Origin: Ornithodoros turicata
Lineage: Eukaryota > Arthropoda > Arachnida > Ixodida > Argasidae
Length of the DNA stretch: 64,000 bases
Direction: 5' to 3'
Assembly: GCF_037126465.1 (NCBI RefSeq)
Contig: NC_088204.1
Location: 62,927,807-62,991,806 of the forward strand
A program made the translations under genes and the position numbers. The notes under the pieces are model-generated. The model was given only the letters and a program-made list of their open reading frames with translations, was not told the origin of the DNA and did no database searches. How positions within the stretch are numbered: position 1 is the first letter of the stretch; every line of letters begins with the position of its first letter. Positions 19,642 through 30,681 of the stretch are shown here, one piece after another.

Positions 19642-22600
19642 GTAAGTACACTCTGCGCAGAAGCTACCTTTGAGAGCGGCCAACTCCCGTGCAACGTGGC
19701 CAGTCATGTCGGTTAGATATGCAGCGCTCTACTGCGGCATAGATATATTTAAAGGACGCAACAAGGCACATCGACACAGCGCTCAACTACAACTGTCCAT
19801 GTATTTTCTCTGAGTCACCCCTTTCCCACCCACCTTCAGACACAAACACAATAACACACACAAAACGGTCAGTACCTCCAATTCCTTACAATAGCCAGCC
19901 TAAAAAAAATACCTTTCTAAAAGAAATAAAAATAAAGCCCAAAAGGCCAGCAGATACGATTTGTCACCCCCATGGAGTTCCAGCGCCCCCTCGATATGAA
20001 AATTCTGCTGAAATCTCTGTGTCAAGTACATTTGTGTGCCAATTGTTGCGTTCTTTATATACAGGGTGTTTCATCTAAAGTGATAAAAAAATTCTAACGA
20101 GCGATGTACTCGCAGGAGGATAGCGGGACTTTCGGCAATTACCTTCTTGAATCTTTTGCCACCATTTAGAAAGGCTTCGAACAATTTTTCATTGACGGGA
20201 ATTTATATATTATCAATCGAACTTTTAAAATTGCAAAGGTAATGTCACTTTTTTTTTTGCGGAAATATGAAGTCCTCCACGGATAATCGCGGGCACGAAC
20301 TATGCACAGTATAGCAACAAAAATAGTTGAAAAATTGTAAAAGTGCTGCTTTAGCCCCACCAGCTTTATTGTTGCTAAAAATGCGCGCGCGAAATGCGCG
20401 GCTTGAGGAGCAAGTGTCCCCACCTTCATTTTTTTTCATGTGATATGACGGTCGTTACCAGCATCAAGGTCAACGCGGGGGAAAGAAAGATAAAACTAAA
20501 GGTGGGAACAGTCCCTCCTCTCGCCTTCCGCGCTTGCTTTGTTGCAACAATCAAGCAGGCCGGGCTAAAGCAGCACCTTTGCAAATTTTTTTGGCTATTT
20601 CTGTTGCTATGCTGTGCATAGTGTTGGGCCTGCGGTTATCATATTCATATTTATGCAAAAAAAAGTGAGGTTCGCTTGCCAGTTTTCAAAGTTCGATTAA
20701 AAAAAAAATCTTGAATTAAAAACTGTTCGAAGTCTTCCTAAATGGCTGCACAAGTCACCAGAAAGTAATTAATACTTTATTTACACCCCTTATTCGCCAA
20801 GTTCATCCTCAATCCTAGGATATTTATGTACGTAGGTTCGTTGTTTATATGAACACAAGAGTTCCTTACACTATTGCATTGTTTGCTTCGTATTAGAATG
20901 CGTCCCATCGCTGAACTGTGATTGTCTTCATATTTGGATTCCCGGGAACGAAACAAGGACGCTATCTAAAGTCGAGCATCTAAACGACGCGTAGAACTCC
21001 TGAAATTCACGCCTGATGTACAGTAGTCAGGCACCTACTTCCTGTGAAAAAGAAGAAGAAGAAAGCTCGGCTCTTGTGACCGATGCAAAGCGCGGGGATG
21101 TCTCATAGAGAATGTCATACTAAAAACAGGACTAGAACTTCGTCGCATAGCACGTCCGCAGGTGACTCTCATCATCGTCCTTCTCCTTCCTGATTCGCTC
21201 AAAATGTGAGTCGTATGCTTTTTTGTGGCAATACGAATTTACGAATTGACACAAGAAAAAGAAAATGTGTACGTTCTTCTGTTTCCTCTGATAAGAATCA
21301 ATAAGTGCATCATTGCTGAAGCGTGTCCTCCGGTCAAGTGCCGCTTTTAGAAAGCACGAAATGGACAGTGATTTCTACCTCGGAATTTCTAAGTGGCATT
21401 TAATAGGTCGTATTGCCAACTGTAGGATGGGACAATCATCAATTTCAAAATAGTACTGCTCTCCCCCTAAACTGGACTGATTGACACAAGCGAGCGCCAC
21501 CCATGACGCGCAAGGGCTCATGGGAACTTCGAGCGCGCCTTCGAGCGCGCGGGAACTTCGAACATTACGAGACGGCTAGAGGCAGAGATAGAAAGAACAA
21601 CAACATTCCCCGTGTGCGGAGCAGCAGAGTCGGCCGAATAACCGAAGCAGAAGACGAAGGAGAGTCCCTCAAAATTCCCATGCCACATTGCGCCGCGCGC
21701 TTGGTGTCGCGCGCATCTTTGTAATATCGTCTATTCGAAAAAGTAAGGTTCCACACCTTGAAGTAATTGCTATCGTGATATCTTCCTCGATCACTCGTTT
21801 CTTACGGCAAGTCACACTTGTGGACCTAGTTTTTTTTTTTTTTTTTTCATCTCTATTTTCTTTTCTTTTTCTTTTTTCTTTTTTTTTTCGCTCCCGGCGA
21901 ACTGGGCCTGTGTGTCTGACTGTACCAGAAGCGAATTCCCGTGGTTGGCCAGTCAGAATGTCAGAAGCACGCACTCCACTATGGAGCGTTTTCTCTTGCA
22001 CTCCCGAGAAAGGTCGAAGAGCGTTAAGTGCGGCTCCGCAGAGCGCACTCCGTCCCACTCTGTCCCTCTCCCTCATGAGAGCGGACGTGACGTGTGCCTC
22101 TCACTGAATTCTTCGGAATTTACTGAATGTTACTTACTCACTTGTCACTGAATGTTCTTTTCCGGCAGAGGCTACAGTCACCAAATAAGCTACGCTTCAC
22201 AATATCGACACTGAGGCAAAAGGGCGTCATGTTTGACCTCCAGCGCCATCCAGGGAGCGCTCTTTGAAGTGTTATTTTCTTCCAGTGCCGAACTTCATCA
22301 TCATCTATTTCCACTGCCGAAGTATGGGTGGGGCTAGAGGTCAGGGAAAACAACATGGCGGCTCGAACTCGCCCTTTTTGCCTCATGTTGAATTCCAATA
22401 GCAGAGTCGGAGCAAGTGGCAGACTCGGCAATGGAGCGGCTTGATCTGGCCTACAGCAAGTGATCCGAATCTGCGAATGGAACACTTGCGCCCAACTTGG
22501 AGTTTAGCTCTGGCCAATCACCCTTGGTGGATGGCGGCAAGAGACGGAGGAAGAAGAAGAAGAAGGTACTCATGTTCCATTATAACGCCATGTTTCGCAA

Positions 22601-25600
22601 CATCAAGGTCCTTCTAATCTCCTAACGTTGCCCTGGTAATGTCTGACTTATTACTTCCTTCATGAGACAACATCGCCAACGTACGAAGCGAAAGACTAGT
22701 CACAGCGATGATGAGTTGCGAAGCGGCCATGTTGGCGAAGCAGAGACAGGAAATAGGAAGCACAAGCGACAAGTGACACGTCACACACAGTTCCGGTTGA
22801 ATCTGCCTATTTTGGCGGAGCAGTCTGGATTGCTCCGTGGAGCGACCTTGACTCGAACGACGCTCCGAAGCTCCCATTGGAAGACTCCAGAACTGTTCCC
22901 AATCTGCCAATCGAACAGACTTGCTCTCGGAGGAGCAACAGAACTTGCTCCGGAGGCGCTCCGAATCTGCCATTGGAATTCAACATCAGTGACTGTAGCA
23001 GAGCCGTCTTCCGATCCGGCAGTATGCATCCTTAAAGGGGCACTAAAATGCAAAAACAGCTTGCTCTTAAATGAAAGTCCGCGTTTCAATTAGTGTAATG
23101 CAAGCAAAATTGGTTCACACAGCGTAACCGTTAAGAAGAAAAGTGCAATGAAAACAGAGCCGTCTTTGGCGGCAACGAATGGGATCCCCAGGAGGCAAAG
23201 ATTGGCGCCATCCAATGAGACAGCAGGAGAAGCGCGCGCATAGCTATCGTGGTCGTGTAGACTTGGAACGGGCCCGATCTTAGTGTTCCTTATATGCGGG
23301 GCATGATGCGCACTACTGCATTTTTGAATACCGATTCACTGAATTGAAGCCCACAACAGTTCTCGCGAATGTTCCCCCGACAACATTTATCTTCACATCC
23401 TTGGGACAGCGAGCGCGACAGACAGCCAGTCCGCTTCGCAACGCGCACTATGTTTTTCATAGGGACTGCTTCATGGCGTGGCACGTCCGTACACGCGCAG
23501 CGTGGGCTAAAAACACCGATGCACGAGCTGAAACGACGTTCGCTGCTTAGCGCCGAAGCAAGAAAGAGTCCGGTATAACTTCGATTGTAGCTCCGTAATA
23601 ACGGAATCAAAGCTTCGAATTATGATAACAAGTACGAAATTAACTAGCGTGTAACGTAATTTGAAGTGAACTTGTTTTTGCATTTTAGTGCCCCTTTGAG
23701 AATGAAATTAAATTTGCCGGATGTGCACAACGACTTCCGCCAAGCTTTTAGCAGCAGTGTGATTGTTTTTTGCTGTTCTGTTCGGGTTGGGTCCCGCCGT
23801 GTTGGATTATGTTGCTCTGTACGCAACTACGCCGTTACATTTGATAGTGGATGATTGACGACCCTGGCCGATGGATGCCTTCATTGCCCCGTAGTCCTGC
23901 TCCGCAGGGCTCTCCATCGGTAACCCTATGACGACTAATAACTTCATCATTCAAAAATCACGATCTCCTTGCGCATTTTCTTTTACCAACAGGAAACTGC
24001 AGCCAGCCCACAACGTACGCCAACGCAACTTTGAAGAGACCCATTCCTTGCTACTACAGCTCTCCCGATGGCTGGTCGCCTTTCAGTAAGCTGTCTTTAT
24101 TGCGTCGACTCCATAAATGCCGAGCGACACCTAAATGTTGCTTATCGTTTTGGCACGAGGCCGACTCTTTTGTTTTACGGCTAAGCACTTGCTCTAGTTT
24201 ATTATGCCATAGCGCCAGCATTCCTGCCATGGAGATAGTACCTTTCCTTGATGCCGCCTTCTACGAAAAGACCGATAAAAATGAACACGTCGAAAGAACC
24301 TATTTTTAATTCATGTAGACGTAAAAAACTTCATTCGTAGCCGTGTTTGACTCTCTTTACAAGAACGGCTTTGAATGAAGCAAATTATTTTGTCTCTGCG
24401 CAGACTTATTTTATTTAGATATAAATCATTCAAAACGTGAACAAGCAAGTTAGCTTTCCATATACAACATGCTAAACACGTCATGCTGTCATGCTTACAC
24501 TATACTCCTGTCATTACAATAGAACAAAAGAAGGGTGTAACATCAACTATGACAATCATATTATCGAAACATAATAGGGAGCTTTAGAATAGCGTACCCA
24601 CGCGCTTTTGAGCCCCACACAGATAAGCCGTCGTCACTGTGCATCGCGCTAAGTACTGTTTGGGATGCTGGGCAAGCGCAGTAACGGCTCTGTCTTCTTT
24701 GTTGTCCCTGCACTTCGCGCTTTAGTATTATAGCAGAGTAACCAACGTGGTTCAACTAGTCCAACTTCAGGTGTTGAAGGAGAAAGTTCGAAAATTGAGA
24801 CTTTCAGTTGGGCCGGGGCTGTAGAATAGAATAGAATTAATAGAAAGAAGAAAAAAATGGAAACGTAGGTCGCACTGGTGCGACAAGCTGTTCCAGGACG
24901 CTTGGCGTGTGGAAGCACTGAATGAATTAAAAGATTATATCAGCACGTATGTCCTTGAGGTAGGTCGTGAGTGTACACAGCGCAGGTTGCTGGTGCTGCC
25001 TTGGCAGGCTCCCCAGTACCTTCTCAGCACTAGATGGTCGGTTGTCATGTTTCGCGAGGGCGTTCTTCAGTGTTCGCCGACTAGAGTCGAAGCGTCGGCA
25101 GGTGACCAGCACGTGCTCCGTGTTCTCAACAGTTCCGCAAGTTGGGGCCGGGGCTGTACTCACGCAATTCTAGTATGTGTCCACAACGTTTCCGCTGCAG
25201 GTGCTGCCCCGAATGATGCACTGAACTGCACGTCTGACGGCAAGGGTGCACATATTTGCATCTTAGGATTTCAGAACTGTACCAAAGTTACGCAACGGTG
25301 CAATGGTCCACTCAAGGCCGGTGTTAGGTACAGGTAAGGACTCCACAATTCGTCGCTTCTACAACAAGCTAGGGGAAAACAGCAAAGCCATAAAAGTAAC
25401 ACTGTTCGAGCTATACCCAACAATAATTAAGTGAAGTTGTGCCCGTTGTTTGTACTGTTTGTGGCCTCTTCCTCAAGGGCATTTTTAAAATGCCGGAAGT
25501 ATTCTAAGTAAAGAATGCAGTTTGAATCTGACGGAGCTGGAGCAGTCGCCCTAGCGGCGCATGGCTAACATCTTCCGTGGATAAGATCCTCGCAAAGGAG

Positions 25601-26573
25601 AAAAAGGAAGAGCACGGGGGGGGGGGGGGGATATGTTTATTATATTTAAAAAAATAGGAGGGAGGGAGCACTGGGGCAATGTAATGATCAAAGAGCGAGC
25701 ATTCATCATGTGATGTGTTCTCTGAAGAGTACACTCTTAAAAATGAACTTCACCGCATAACACGCTCCTAACCAACCATAATCTCGAATGATATCGTTAT
25801 CTGCGCCTCCCGTTTTCAACAAATCACGGCAGATAACGGTATCATTCGAGATTATGGTTGGCTAGGAGCGTGCCATGCGGAGAAGTTCATTTTTAAGAGT
25901 GTACGTTGGTGAACCCTTGAGGCCCCTATATGTCAGGTTAGAAGACCCATTCCAAAAGCCGTAGCCAGGGAGGGCGTGCACAATATCAACACCTTATGCG
26001 GCTACAGCAACGTCGTTTCTCTAGCGCATTCGTTCGCATGTGCTAGAGTCACTAAATAAGCTTATTTACTGACTCTAGCATGTGCGGAGCGTCGGTTCAC
26101 GTTCTGAGGTAACGTGTTTAAAAAAACGGGGCTTGCTATCGAATAGTAAGATTGAAAGAAAAAGAACAGGTTTTTGGTAATGCCGTTTTCGACTTTACGC
26201 TCTACTCGCGCTACTTCTTTGATAGCAAATTCTAGCTGTGACGACAAAGCGTCTTGTAAGTAACGAGTTACCGATGAGCCTATTTAACACTCTACCTTAG
26301 ATACATTTAAAGATTGGGTACTTAGTACTCTGCTCACTCACTTTTTTGCTCGGTATTCAGCAACTGCTTTTTGTGAGTATCTTGAACAAGCCTGCTAGTC
26401 CGGGTACACCCATTTCATTTCTTTTGGGGACAGTGTAGAGATAGATGAATAATAAGCGCTACCTCTGTTTCCTCACTGCAGGCTGGTGGTTCAAGCTTCA
26501 AACCAAACACAGGGTTTGTTGTCCTCCAAGCCGGTGACGTTTGATACAAAAAAGGGAGGTACGGAAAACGGAG
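19501..26573 (+). CDS. Receptor-type tyrosine phosphatase-like gene, membrane-proximal ectodomain exons (partial)
   Basis: Four exons (19501-19641, 23993-24085, 25201-25333, 26482-26558 or 26573) have GT-AG borders and join in frame with phases 1, 1 and 2, giving about 148 residues. Landmarks are DTYYAVLLAEDSKSG, IPCYYSSPDGWSPF, TQRCNGPLKAGVRYR and LVVQASNQTQGLLS. The order AVxxAE, aromatic-PF, CNGPLKxGxxYR, strand, SxP is that of the juxtamembrane region of receptor phosphatases of the PTP10D/PTPRB type. Several NxT/NxS sequons fit an extracellular protein. No earlier FN3 repeats and no phosphatase domain are visible, so the gene is partial here. Introns contain TIR elements, a LINE tail and a MITE. 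The family call rests on motif memory only. Confidence 0.5.
19742..20060. other. Intron sequence, nothing recognised
   Basis: Part of the intron between RPTP-like exons a and b. It has an A-rich stretch near 19900-19940 and no repeat terminus or coding motif. Confidence 0.35.
20062..20750. mobile_element. Fold-back element with CAGGGTGTTT terminus, right end lost
   Basis: After TATA it starts CAGGGTGTTTCATC. Arm 20160-20385 pairs with 20400-20745, for example AGAAAGGCTTCGAAC with GTTCGAAGTCTTCCT, and GCGCGCGAAATGCGCGG with CGCGCTTGCTTTG less well. The outer 100 bases of the right arm are missing. TA-flanked CAGGGTG termini suggest a Tc1/mariner-type MITE. It lies in the intron after exon a. 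Confidence 0.7.
21118..21355. mobile_element. Degenerate MITE, family D type
   Basis: It has the order ACAGGACTAGAACTTCGTCG, CATAGCACGTCC, CTTCCTGATTCGCTC, TCGTATGCTTTTTTGTGGCA, a centre ACGAATTTACGAATTG and a mirrored arm with GAAGCGTGTCCTCCGGTCAAG. Identity is low and the arms no longer pair well. Confidence 0.5.
21356..22384. other. No gene recognised; T-rich and GC-rich intron segments
   Basis: This holds a CpG-rich patch near 21490-21560, with GAACTTCGAGCGCGC words, and a T/C tract at 21832-21890. Minus and plus frames of 135-140 codons at 21669-22107 lie across those simple sequences and show no motif. Probably repeat-derived intron. Confidence 0.4.
22385..22986. mobile_element. TIR element with GTTGAATTCCAAT ends
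   Basis: ATGTTGAATTCCAATAGCAGA on the left (first twenty bases) is complementary to CTGCCATTGGAATTCAACAT on the right with one mismatch, and TCGGAGC/GCTCCGA pairs continue inward. Inside, GGAGC/GCTCC words recur. No transposase frame is recognised; the 119- to 143-codon frames mirror each other across the element. Confidence 0.75.
23031..23700. mobile_element. TIR element with AAAGGGGCACTAAAATGC ends
   Basis: AAAGGGGCACTAAAATGCAA on the left (then AAACA) pairs with TGTTTTTGCATTTTAGTGCC and CCTTTGAG on the right. No transposase motif appears in the 620-base interior. It is intronic to the RPTP-like exons. Confidence 0.8.
23993..24085 (+). CDS. RPTP-like exon b
   Basis: The acceptor TTTTACCAACAG and the donor TTCA|GTAAGC flank 93 bases (2 + 30 codons + 1). 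They encode NCSQPTTYANATLKRP and IPCYYSSPDGWSPF. The phase-1 entry completes a Gly codon with exon a, and the exit gives Ser with exon c. Confidence 0.6.
24100..24830. other. Intron, no gene recognised
   Basis: Mostly AT-rich unique sequence. The 92-codon frame from 24031 is just read-through of exon b into the intron. Confidence 0.4.
24835..25165 (-). pseudogene. RNase H-type LINE, C-terminal fragment
   Basis: The minus strand reads PAPTCGTVENTEHVLVTCRR, then NALAKHDNRPSSAEKVLGSL and LTTYLKDIRADI, parallel to the C-terminus at 62477-62872 (LLCGAVENTEHI...IEKVLGVW). An AGAATAGAATAGAATTAAT-like simple stretch marks the 3' side near 24825. It ends about 35 bases before RPTP-like exon c. Confidence 0.75.
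25201..25333 (+). CDS. RPTP-like exon c, CNGPLK motif
   Basis: Acceptor TTTCCGCTGCAG, donor TACAG|GTAAGG, 133 bases (2 + 43 codons + 2). It encodes NDALNCTSDGKGAHIC and NCTKVTQRCNGPLKAGVRYR. CNGPLKxGxxYR is the most diagnostic motif for receptor tyrosine phosphatase juxtamembrane regions. Confidence 0.65.
25732..25901. mobile_element. MITE family A, internally deleted copy
   Basis: It has both ends (CACTCTTAAAAATGAAC and GTTCATTTTTAAGAGTG) between TA dinucleotides, but the left arm jumps from CGTTATCTGC directly to GCCTCCCGTTTTCAAC in the right arm. About 80 bases of centre are lost. A run of 15 or more G lies upstream at 25616-25630. Confidence 0.9.
25905..26480. other. Intron before RPTP-like exon d, nothing recognised
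   Basis: It contains a short inverted pair around 26040-26085 (TGTGCTAGAGTCACTAAATAA and TTATTTACTGACTCTAGCATG, shown in part). No coding motif seen. Confidence 0.35.
26482..26558 (+). CDS. RPTP-like exon d with tandem alternative donors
   Basis: Acceptor TTCCTCACTGCAG; 77 bases (1 + 25 codons + 1) encode LVVQASNQTQGLLS, SKPVTFDTKKG, the final strand of an FN3-like fold. Two donors, GGGAG|GTACGG at 26558 and CGGAG|GTACGG at 26573, are 15 bases apart and in the same phase, so splicing could add five residues. Confidence 0.55.
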
Positions 26574-26659
26574 GTACGGAATTGCATTTTTGTCAGCTCT
26601 ACAGTGGAAGTAAACGCTATACATGCACTTTTCGCCGCTTCCGGTTCAAAACGACATCC

Positions 26660-26855
26660 GGTTTCGCAGCAAACACGCTCTGCGCCAACCACTGTGCCGA
26701 TTGGTACAGTTACCGCTTCTCACTTGAGGAGAGAGAGTGTCGTATACGCCTTTTTGTGGCAATTCAAATCGCCACAAAAAGGCGTACCCTCCCGTTTTCA
26801 ACAAATCAGGAAAGCGAAAGATTCTGTATGGCGGCTGGTTCCGAGCGTCCTTAGT
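26660..26855. mobile_element. Degenerate MITE mixing family D left and family A right arms
   Basis: The left part has AAACACGCTCTGCGCCAACC and TACCGCTTCTCACTTGAGG, GAGAGAGTGTCGTATACGCC (family D). After the centre TGGCAATTCAAATCGCCAC the right part has GGCGTACCCTCCCGTTTTC and AACAAATCAGG (family A). Outer ends are eroded. Confidence 0.55.
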
Positions 26856-26924
26856 CGTGACAGGACCGGGAGTCTTCGTGGCACCGGAACTTGTGGCGGG
26901 GGCTTGTTTACGTTTACCTGAGAA

Positions 26925-27160
26925 TGCCATGTATCTGTCAGACTGGTTTGTTGGGAGAGTTTGGCTATTGGGAGGGACGAGTTTTAAAGCTGCATTTGAC
27001 GTCACACGGTGGGCGGCGCCAAGGCCATTGTCGCCATTGTTGCCGTTCTAGCGACTTTGTCGCCAGATTTAGCGACTTTCAGAGCAGGTCAGCGACCAAA
27101 TATACGCGTCTAGCGCCTAGCGACTAATCTGGCGACTTGGGCTCAAACAACACGCGGCAT
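26925..27160. repeat. AGCGACTTT-type degenerate repeat
   Basis: AGCGACTTTGTCGCCAG, AGCGACTTTCAGAGC, AGCGACCAAATA and AGCGACTAATCTGGCGACTT recur within 130 bases. It may be a TIR-proximal region of an unrecognised element. GACGTCACACGGTGGGCGG just upstream resembles 28620-28660. Confidence 0.4.
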
Positions 27161-27656
27161 CTGGAAGCTTTTAAAATCGCTGGAAAAGTGCCATTTATCG
27201 TGGAAATATTTTAAAATACTATATTTTTGCGGACTTCTGGCTGTGCGCATCTCCTAGGCCTCAGTTGTTTCGTGCAGGTGCTGTTCCTCGGAGAGATGCG
27301 TGCGTATACCGAGGAGAATAATCAATCACACATATTGATACCTGAATAAGAACACAAGTCGCGAAGTGTGCGTATGATTCTGACACACACCACATCCGTT
27401 TTCAATTACAGACAACTACAGAAACGTATGTACTCTAGCATGCGCGGCCCTTCTGGTAGAACCTCCGAAGGTCTCGCACAGCTGTCGTGCTTACCCCCTT
27501 GCCACCTTGCCTCCCCGCAAACGCGCGCGCGCGCCACATAGTTTCGGATTGCGTTGGGAGGACCGTCTGTCTAGCAATTTACGCTTTTTCCATAGTGGTG
27601 ATAAACCAGTCACACGACGGCTGCGTTATGGATGTTCCACACCTTAAGAAGTCTTA
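27161..27656. other. No gene recognised
   Basis: Unique sequence with a CG-repeat (GCGCGCGCGCGCC) near 27520. No exon or repeat terminus identified. Confidence 0.35.
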
Positions 27657-27905
27657 CACTCTTAAAAATGAACTTCACCTCATAGCACGCTCCTAGCCAA
27701 CCATCGTCTCGAATGATATCGTTATCTGACCTGAGTTGTCGAAAATGGGAGGCGTACGCCTTTTCTGTGACAATTATGACCAGCATAAGTGTCACAAAAA
27801 AGGCGTACGCCTCCTGTTTCCATCAAATCAGGGCAGATAACGGTGTCATTCGAGATGATGGTTGGCTAAGAGCGTGCTATGCGGTGAAGTTCATTTTTAA
27901 GAGTG
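27657..27905. mobile_element. MITE family A, complete palindromic copy
   Basis: A 249-base fold-back bordered by TA, with ends CACTCTTAAAAATGAAC and GTTCATTTTTAAGAGTG and centre CAATTATGACCAGCATAAGTG. The CTGACCTGAGTTGTCG variant in its left arm is shared with 34814-35062, so these two are close relatives. Confidence 0.93.
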
Positions 27906-27911
27906 TACGCG

Positions 27912-28046
27912 CAGCGTTATAGAAGTGAGTGGGAGTCCTGTGAACAGTTTAAGAGCTGGTTTAAACCTGTTGCAGGGGACAGCACGAAGGCGCTATGTCT
28001 TTACTGTAACACAGAATTTTATGCCGAACTTAGTGACGTCAAGAAG
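27912..28046 (+). pseudogene. BED-like zinc finger fragment (hAT/DUF4371-type protein)
   Basis: YRSEWESCEQFKSWFKPVAG then DSTKALCLYCNTEFYAELSD VKK in one frame. The FKSWFKP..GD..KA.C.YC pattern is that of the N-terminal BED-like finger in DUF4371/hAT-related proteins. The second zinc-ligand half is lost. It abuts the right end of the MITE at 27657-27905, so the MITE may have inserted into or beside it. Confidence 0.6.
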
Positions 28047-28302
28047 CCCCAGTTGAGGGCTGGTCCACTGACGTCGAATTTTGAGTTCCGTTCTGTTATT
28101 TCCGCTCATACTCAAGCTTTCTCACGATGAATTTCTGCCACCAGCTCGCCTACGTATATGCTATTCTTCCAAGCAGAAACTTCGGAAATGATGTCAAGAA
28201 ACCGATGTTGACGGATTGTAAGAGAAAAGCTGGCTGTTAAAAATAGGTTCACCGCAATTTTATGTCTGGCGACTTTTTCTATCGACACTACAAATTCACC
28301 TA

Positions 28303-28498
28303 CACTCTTAAAAATGAACTTATGAACTTAAAAATGAACGGGAGGCGTACGCCTTTTTTGTGACACTTATGCTGTGCATAAGTGTCATAGAAATGGCGTA
28401 CGCCTCCCGTTTTCAACAAATCAGGGCAGATAACGATATCATTCGAGATAATGGTTGGCTAGGCGCGTGCTATGCGGTGCATTTCATTTTTAAGAGTG
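28303..28498. mobile_element. MITE family A, copy with deleted left arm
   Basis: Both ends are present, but after CACTCTTAAAAATGAAC the left arm repeats a terminal word (TTATGAACTTAAAAATGAAC) and jumps to GGGAGGCGTACGCC. The centre CACTTATGCTGTGCATAAGTG and the right arm are intact. Confidence 0.9.
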
Positions 28499-28764
28499 TA
28501 TATGCCGAAGCTTAGCAAGATGAGCGTGAGGTGGCGCTTTCATAGCCACGGCCATTTATGGGGAGAGTTTGGTCATTCTTCGAACTTCTGCAGCCCGGAA
28601 ATGGGGGTCTTGCCGTGACGTCAGGCCTGTTATCGTTCCGCCCACTTGGCCAAAAATGAAAGGCCGGAGCCGCAAAGCCACGACGAGATATCAAGGCGGT
28701 AGATGTGCTCCATCGTCGCGAGTGTTGCCGAAGCAGCTAGCAGAAAACTCGCTAGATGTCGCTA

Positions 28765-29012
28765 CACTCTTAAAAATGAACTTCACCGCACAGCACGCTC
28801 CTAGCCAAACAACATCTCAAATGATATCGTTATCTGCCCTGATTGGTTGAGAACGGGAGGCGTACGCCTTTTCTGTGACAATTATGATGTTCATAATTGT
28901 CACAGAAAAGGCGTACGCCCCTGTTTTCAACAAATCAGGGCAGATAATGATATCATTCGAGATAATGGTTGGCTAGGAGCGTGCTATGCGGTGAAGTTCA
29001 TTTTTAAGAGTG
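28765..29012. mobile_element. MITE family A, complete palindromic copy
   Basis: A 248-base fold-back after TA, with nearly perfect arms of about 118 bases around ACAATTATGATGTTCATAATTG (shown to twenty). It is the clearest reference copy of the family in the window. Confidence 0.94.
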
Positions 29013-29776
29013 TATGAACGTGTCGGGAAATTGTTTTTGATCGAGCCACTCCGATTTCACGACTTCCTGATCCGGCCACTGTAGATACCACTGTATGCTG
29101 TGCTGTAAGATATGCCAGCACCGAAATAATTTCTGTAACCTGCGGTTTTGAATGAGCAATGACCACCAGTGAGGGGCCAAGCCAATGAGGGTCGCCCATG
29201 TAATGGCGACGCGATGAGGCACTCGCGATGGGTGGCGCTATTGTGCATAACATGTACAGCCGACATGGCGCGCCTCAATAATGTGGTCCTCTGATCAATG
29301 AGATGCGCTACTTGCAGCCATGGGTAAGAAACACAAAAAGGCAACTAAGTTACACATACGGCTAGGCGATCAAAATAGTAATTGAGGTGTACAGTTGCTC
29401 TTTTGGAAATGTAACTATATATAGTTACCATATTAAAGTGACTTAGTTATTGCACTGTCAATGTAACTCACAAAAACTATAGTTAGCAGTTAGTCTAAGG
29501 TCATCCTGGCGGCGTATGGTATATGACAAAATTTTTGGAACTCGAAACATTTGGTAACGGTGTATACGCAATGCTTAAAAACTGTGCCAAAATAGCAGAC
29601 TTGTTTCCGTAAATTATGAAAAATCAAAACTGCTCTTTCTTATATGCATTGTTAATATACAATATTCCGTTATTTTGTCGGGCTGTCGGGAATGGGGGGG
29701 GGGGGGGGGCATTGCTGACGCTCTGAAAATACTCGTAATTCTCGCTGATTTATATGTAGTCGTCTGAAATTGTTAA
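29013..29776. other. No gene recognised; poly-G run
   Basis: It includes a self-complementary patch near 29405-29490 (GTAACTATATATAGTTACC) that may be the tip of a hAT-type element, and a run of about 16 G at 29694-29709. The 72- to 95-codon minus-strand frames at 28984-29344 show no motif. Confidence 0.4.
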
Positions 29777-29930
29777 CACGTACGCCTTTTTTGTGACACT
29801 TATGAACAGCATAATGTCACAAAAAAGGCGTTCGCCTCCCGTTTTCAGCAAATCAGGGCAGATAACGATATCATTCGAGATGATGGTTGGCTAGGAGCGT
29901 GCTATGCGGTGAGGTTCATTTCTAAGAGCG
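29777..29930. mobile_element. MITE family A, right half plus centre
   Basis: It starts in the left-arm word ACGTACGCCTTTTTTGTGAC, passes the centre CTTATGAACAGCATAATG, and runs through the full right arm to GGTTCATTTCTAAGAGCG. The outer left arm is missing. Confidence 0.85.
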
Positions 29931-30318
29931 CACGGGAAATGTTAAGTGGGCAAAATCCTGTTTATTATTATTACAATTTATCCACAAAGAAATGCACCAA
30001 GTCACAATTTTTAAATAAAAATTTAACGCACAATACATCCGTCTGCATATAGCTTAGCTCTGGAACGCCTGTCTTGTTCATTTTAGCTTCCATTCGGTAA
30101 TCCTGATTCCACCTCGCTGTATGGATGTGTAATCCGATAGGTTTGTGCGTTCCGATAGCTGTCTGTTTTAATTTACTCTTGCTAATTGAATGCACCTTTT
30201 AGCATTACGTAATGGGGGAGAGGGGAAAGCTTTAGCTCTCGCCACCGATTCTAACACATGCTATCCTCGATAATATCCCGCTCTCGCCATTAGGCTGTTT
30301 TCGATTAACCTCAGAATA
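29931..30318. other. No gene recognised
   Basis: AT-rich sequence with a 74-codon minus-strand frame at 29971-30195 and no motif. Confidence 0.35.
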
Positions 30319-30567
30319 CACCCTTAAAAATGAACTTCACCTCATAGCAAGCTCCTAGCAAACCATCATCTCGAATGATATCGTCATCTGCCCTGATTTG
30401 TTGAAAACAGGAGGCGTCCGCCTTTTCTGTGACAATTATGACCAGCATCAGTGTCACAGAACAGGCATACGCCTCCCGTTATCATCAAATCAGGGCAGAT
30501 AACGATATCATTCGAGATGGTGGTTGGCAAAGAGCGTGCTATGCGGTGATGTTCATTTTTAAGAGTG
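30319..30567. mobile_element. MITE family A, complete palindromic copy
   Basis: A 249-base fold-back with ends CACCCTTAAAAATGAAC and GTTCATTTTTAAGAGTG, bordered by TA. The centre is CAATTATGACCAGCATCAGTG. It ends 65 bases upstream of a candidate ATG at 30633. Confidence 0.92.
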
Positions 30568-30681
30568 TAGGAGACCCAATTTAAGGAGTATGCATAATAT
30601 GGCCTCACTGGAAAGCGAGAGAGCTTTGCGTGATGTTACTTCTCGCACTGCACATGTTTACATTTATTTTCTTCATGGAAG

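Noticed and set aside
21669..22107. Genes of 135-140 codons on both strands
   Set aside because: The frames run through a T/C tract and its complement and mirror each other; composition bias explains them.
23993..24085. TipE or calcium-activated potassium channel beta subunit, suggested by IPCYYS
   Set aside because: Joining this exon in phase to its neighbours gives AVLLAED upstream and CNGPLKxGxxYR downstream, which fit a receptor tyrosine phosphatase juxtamembrane region better.
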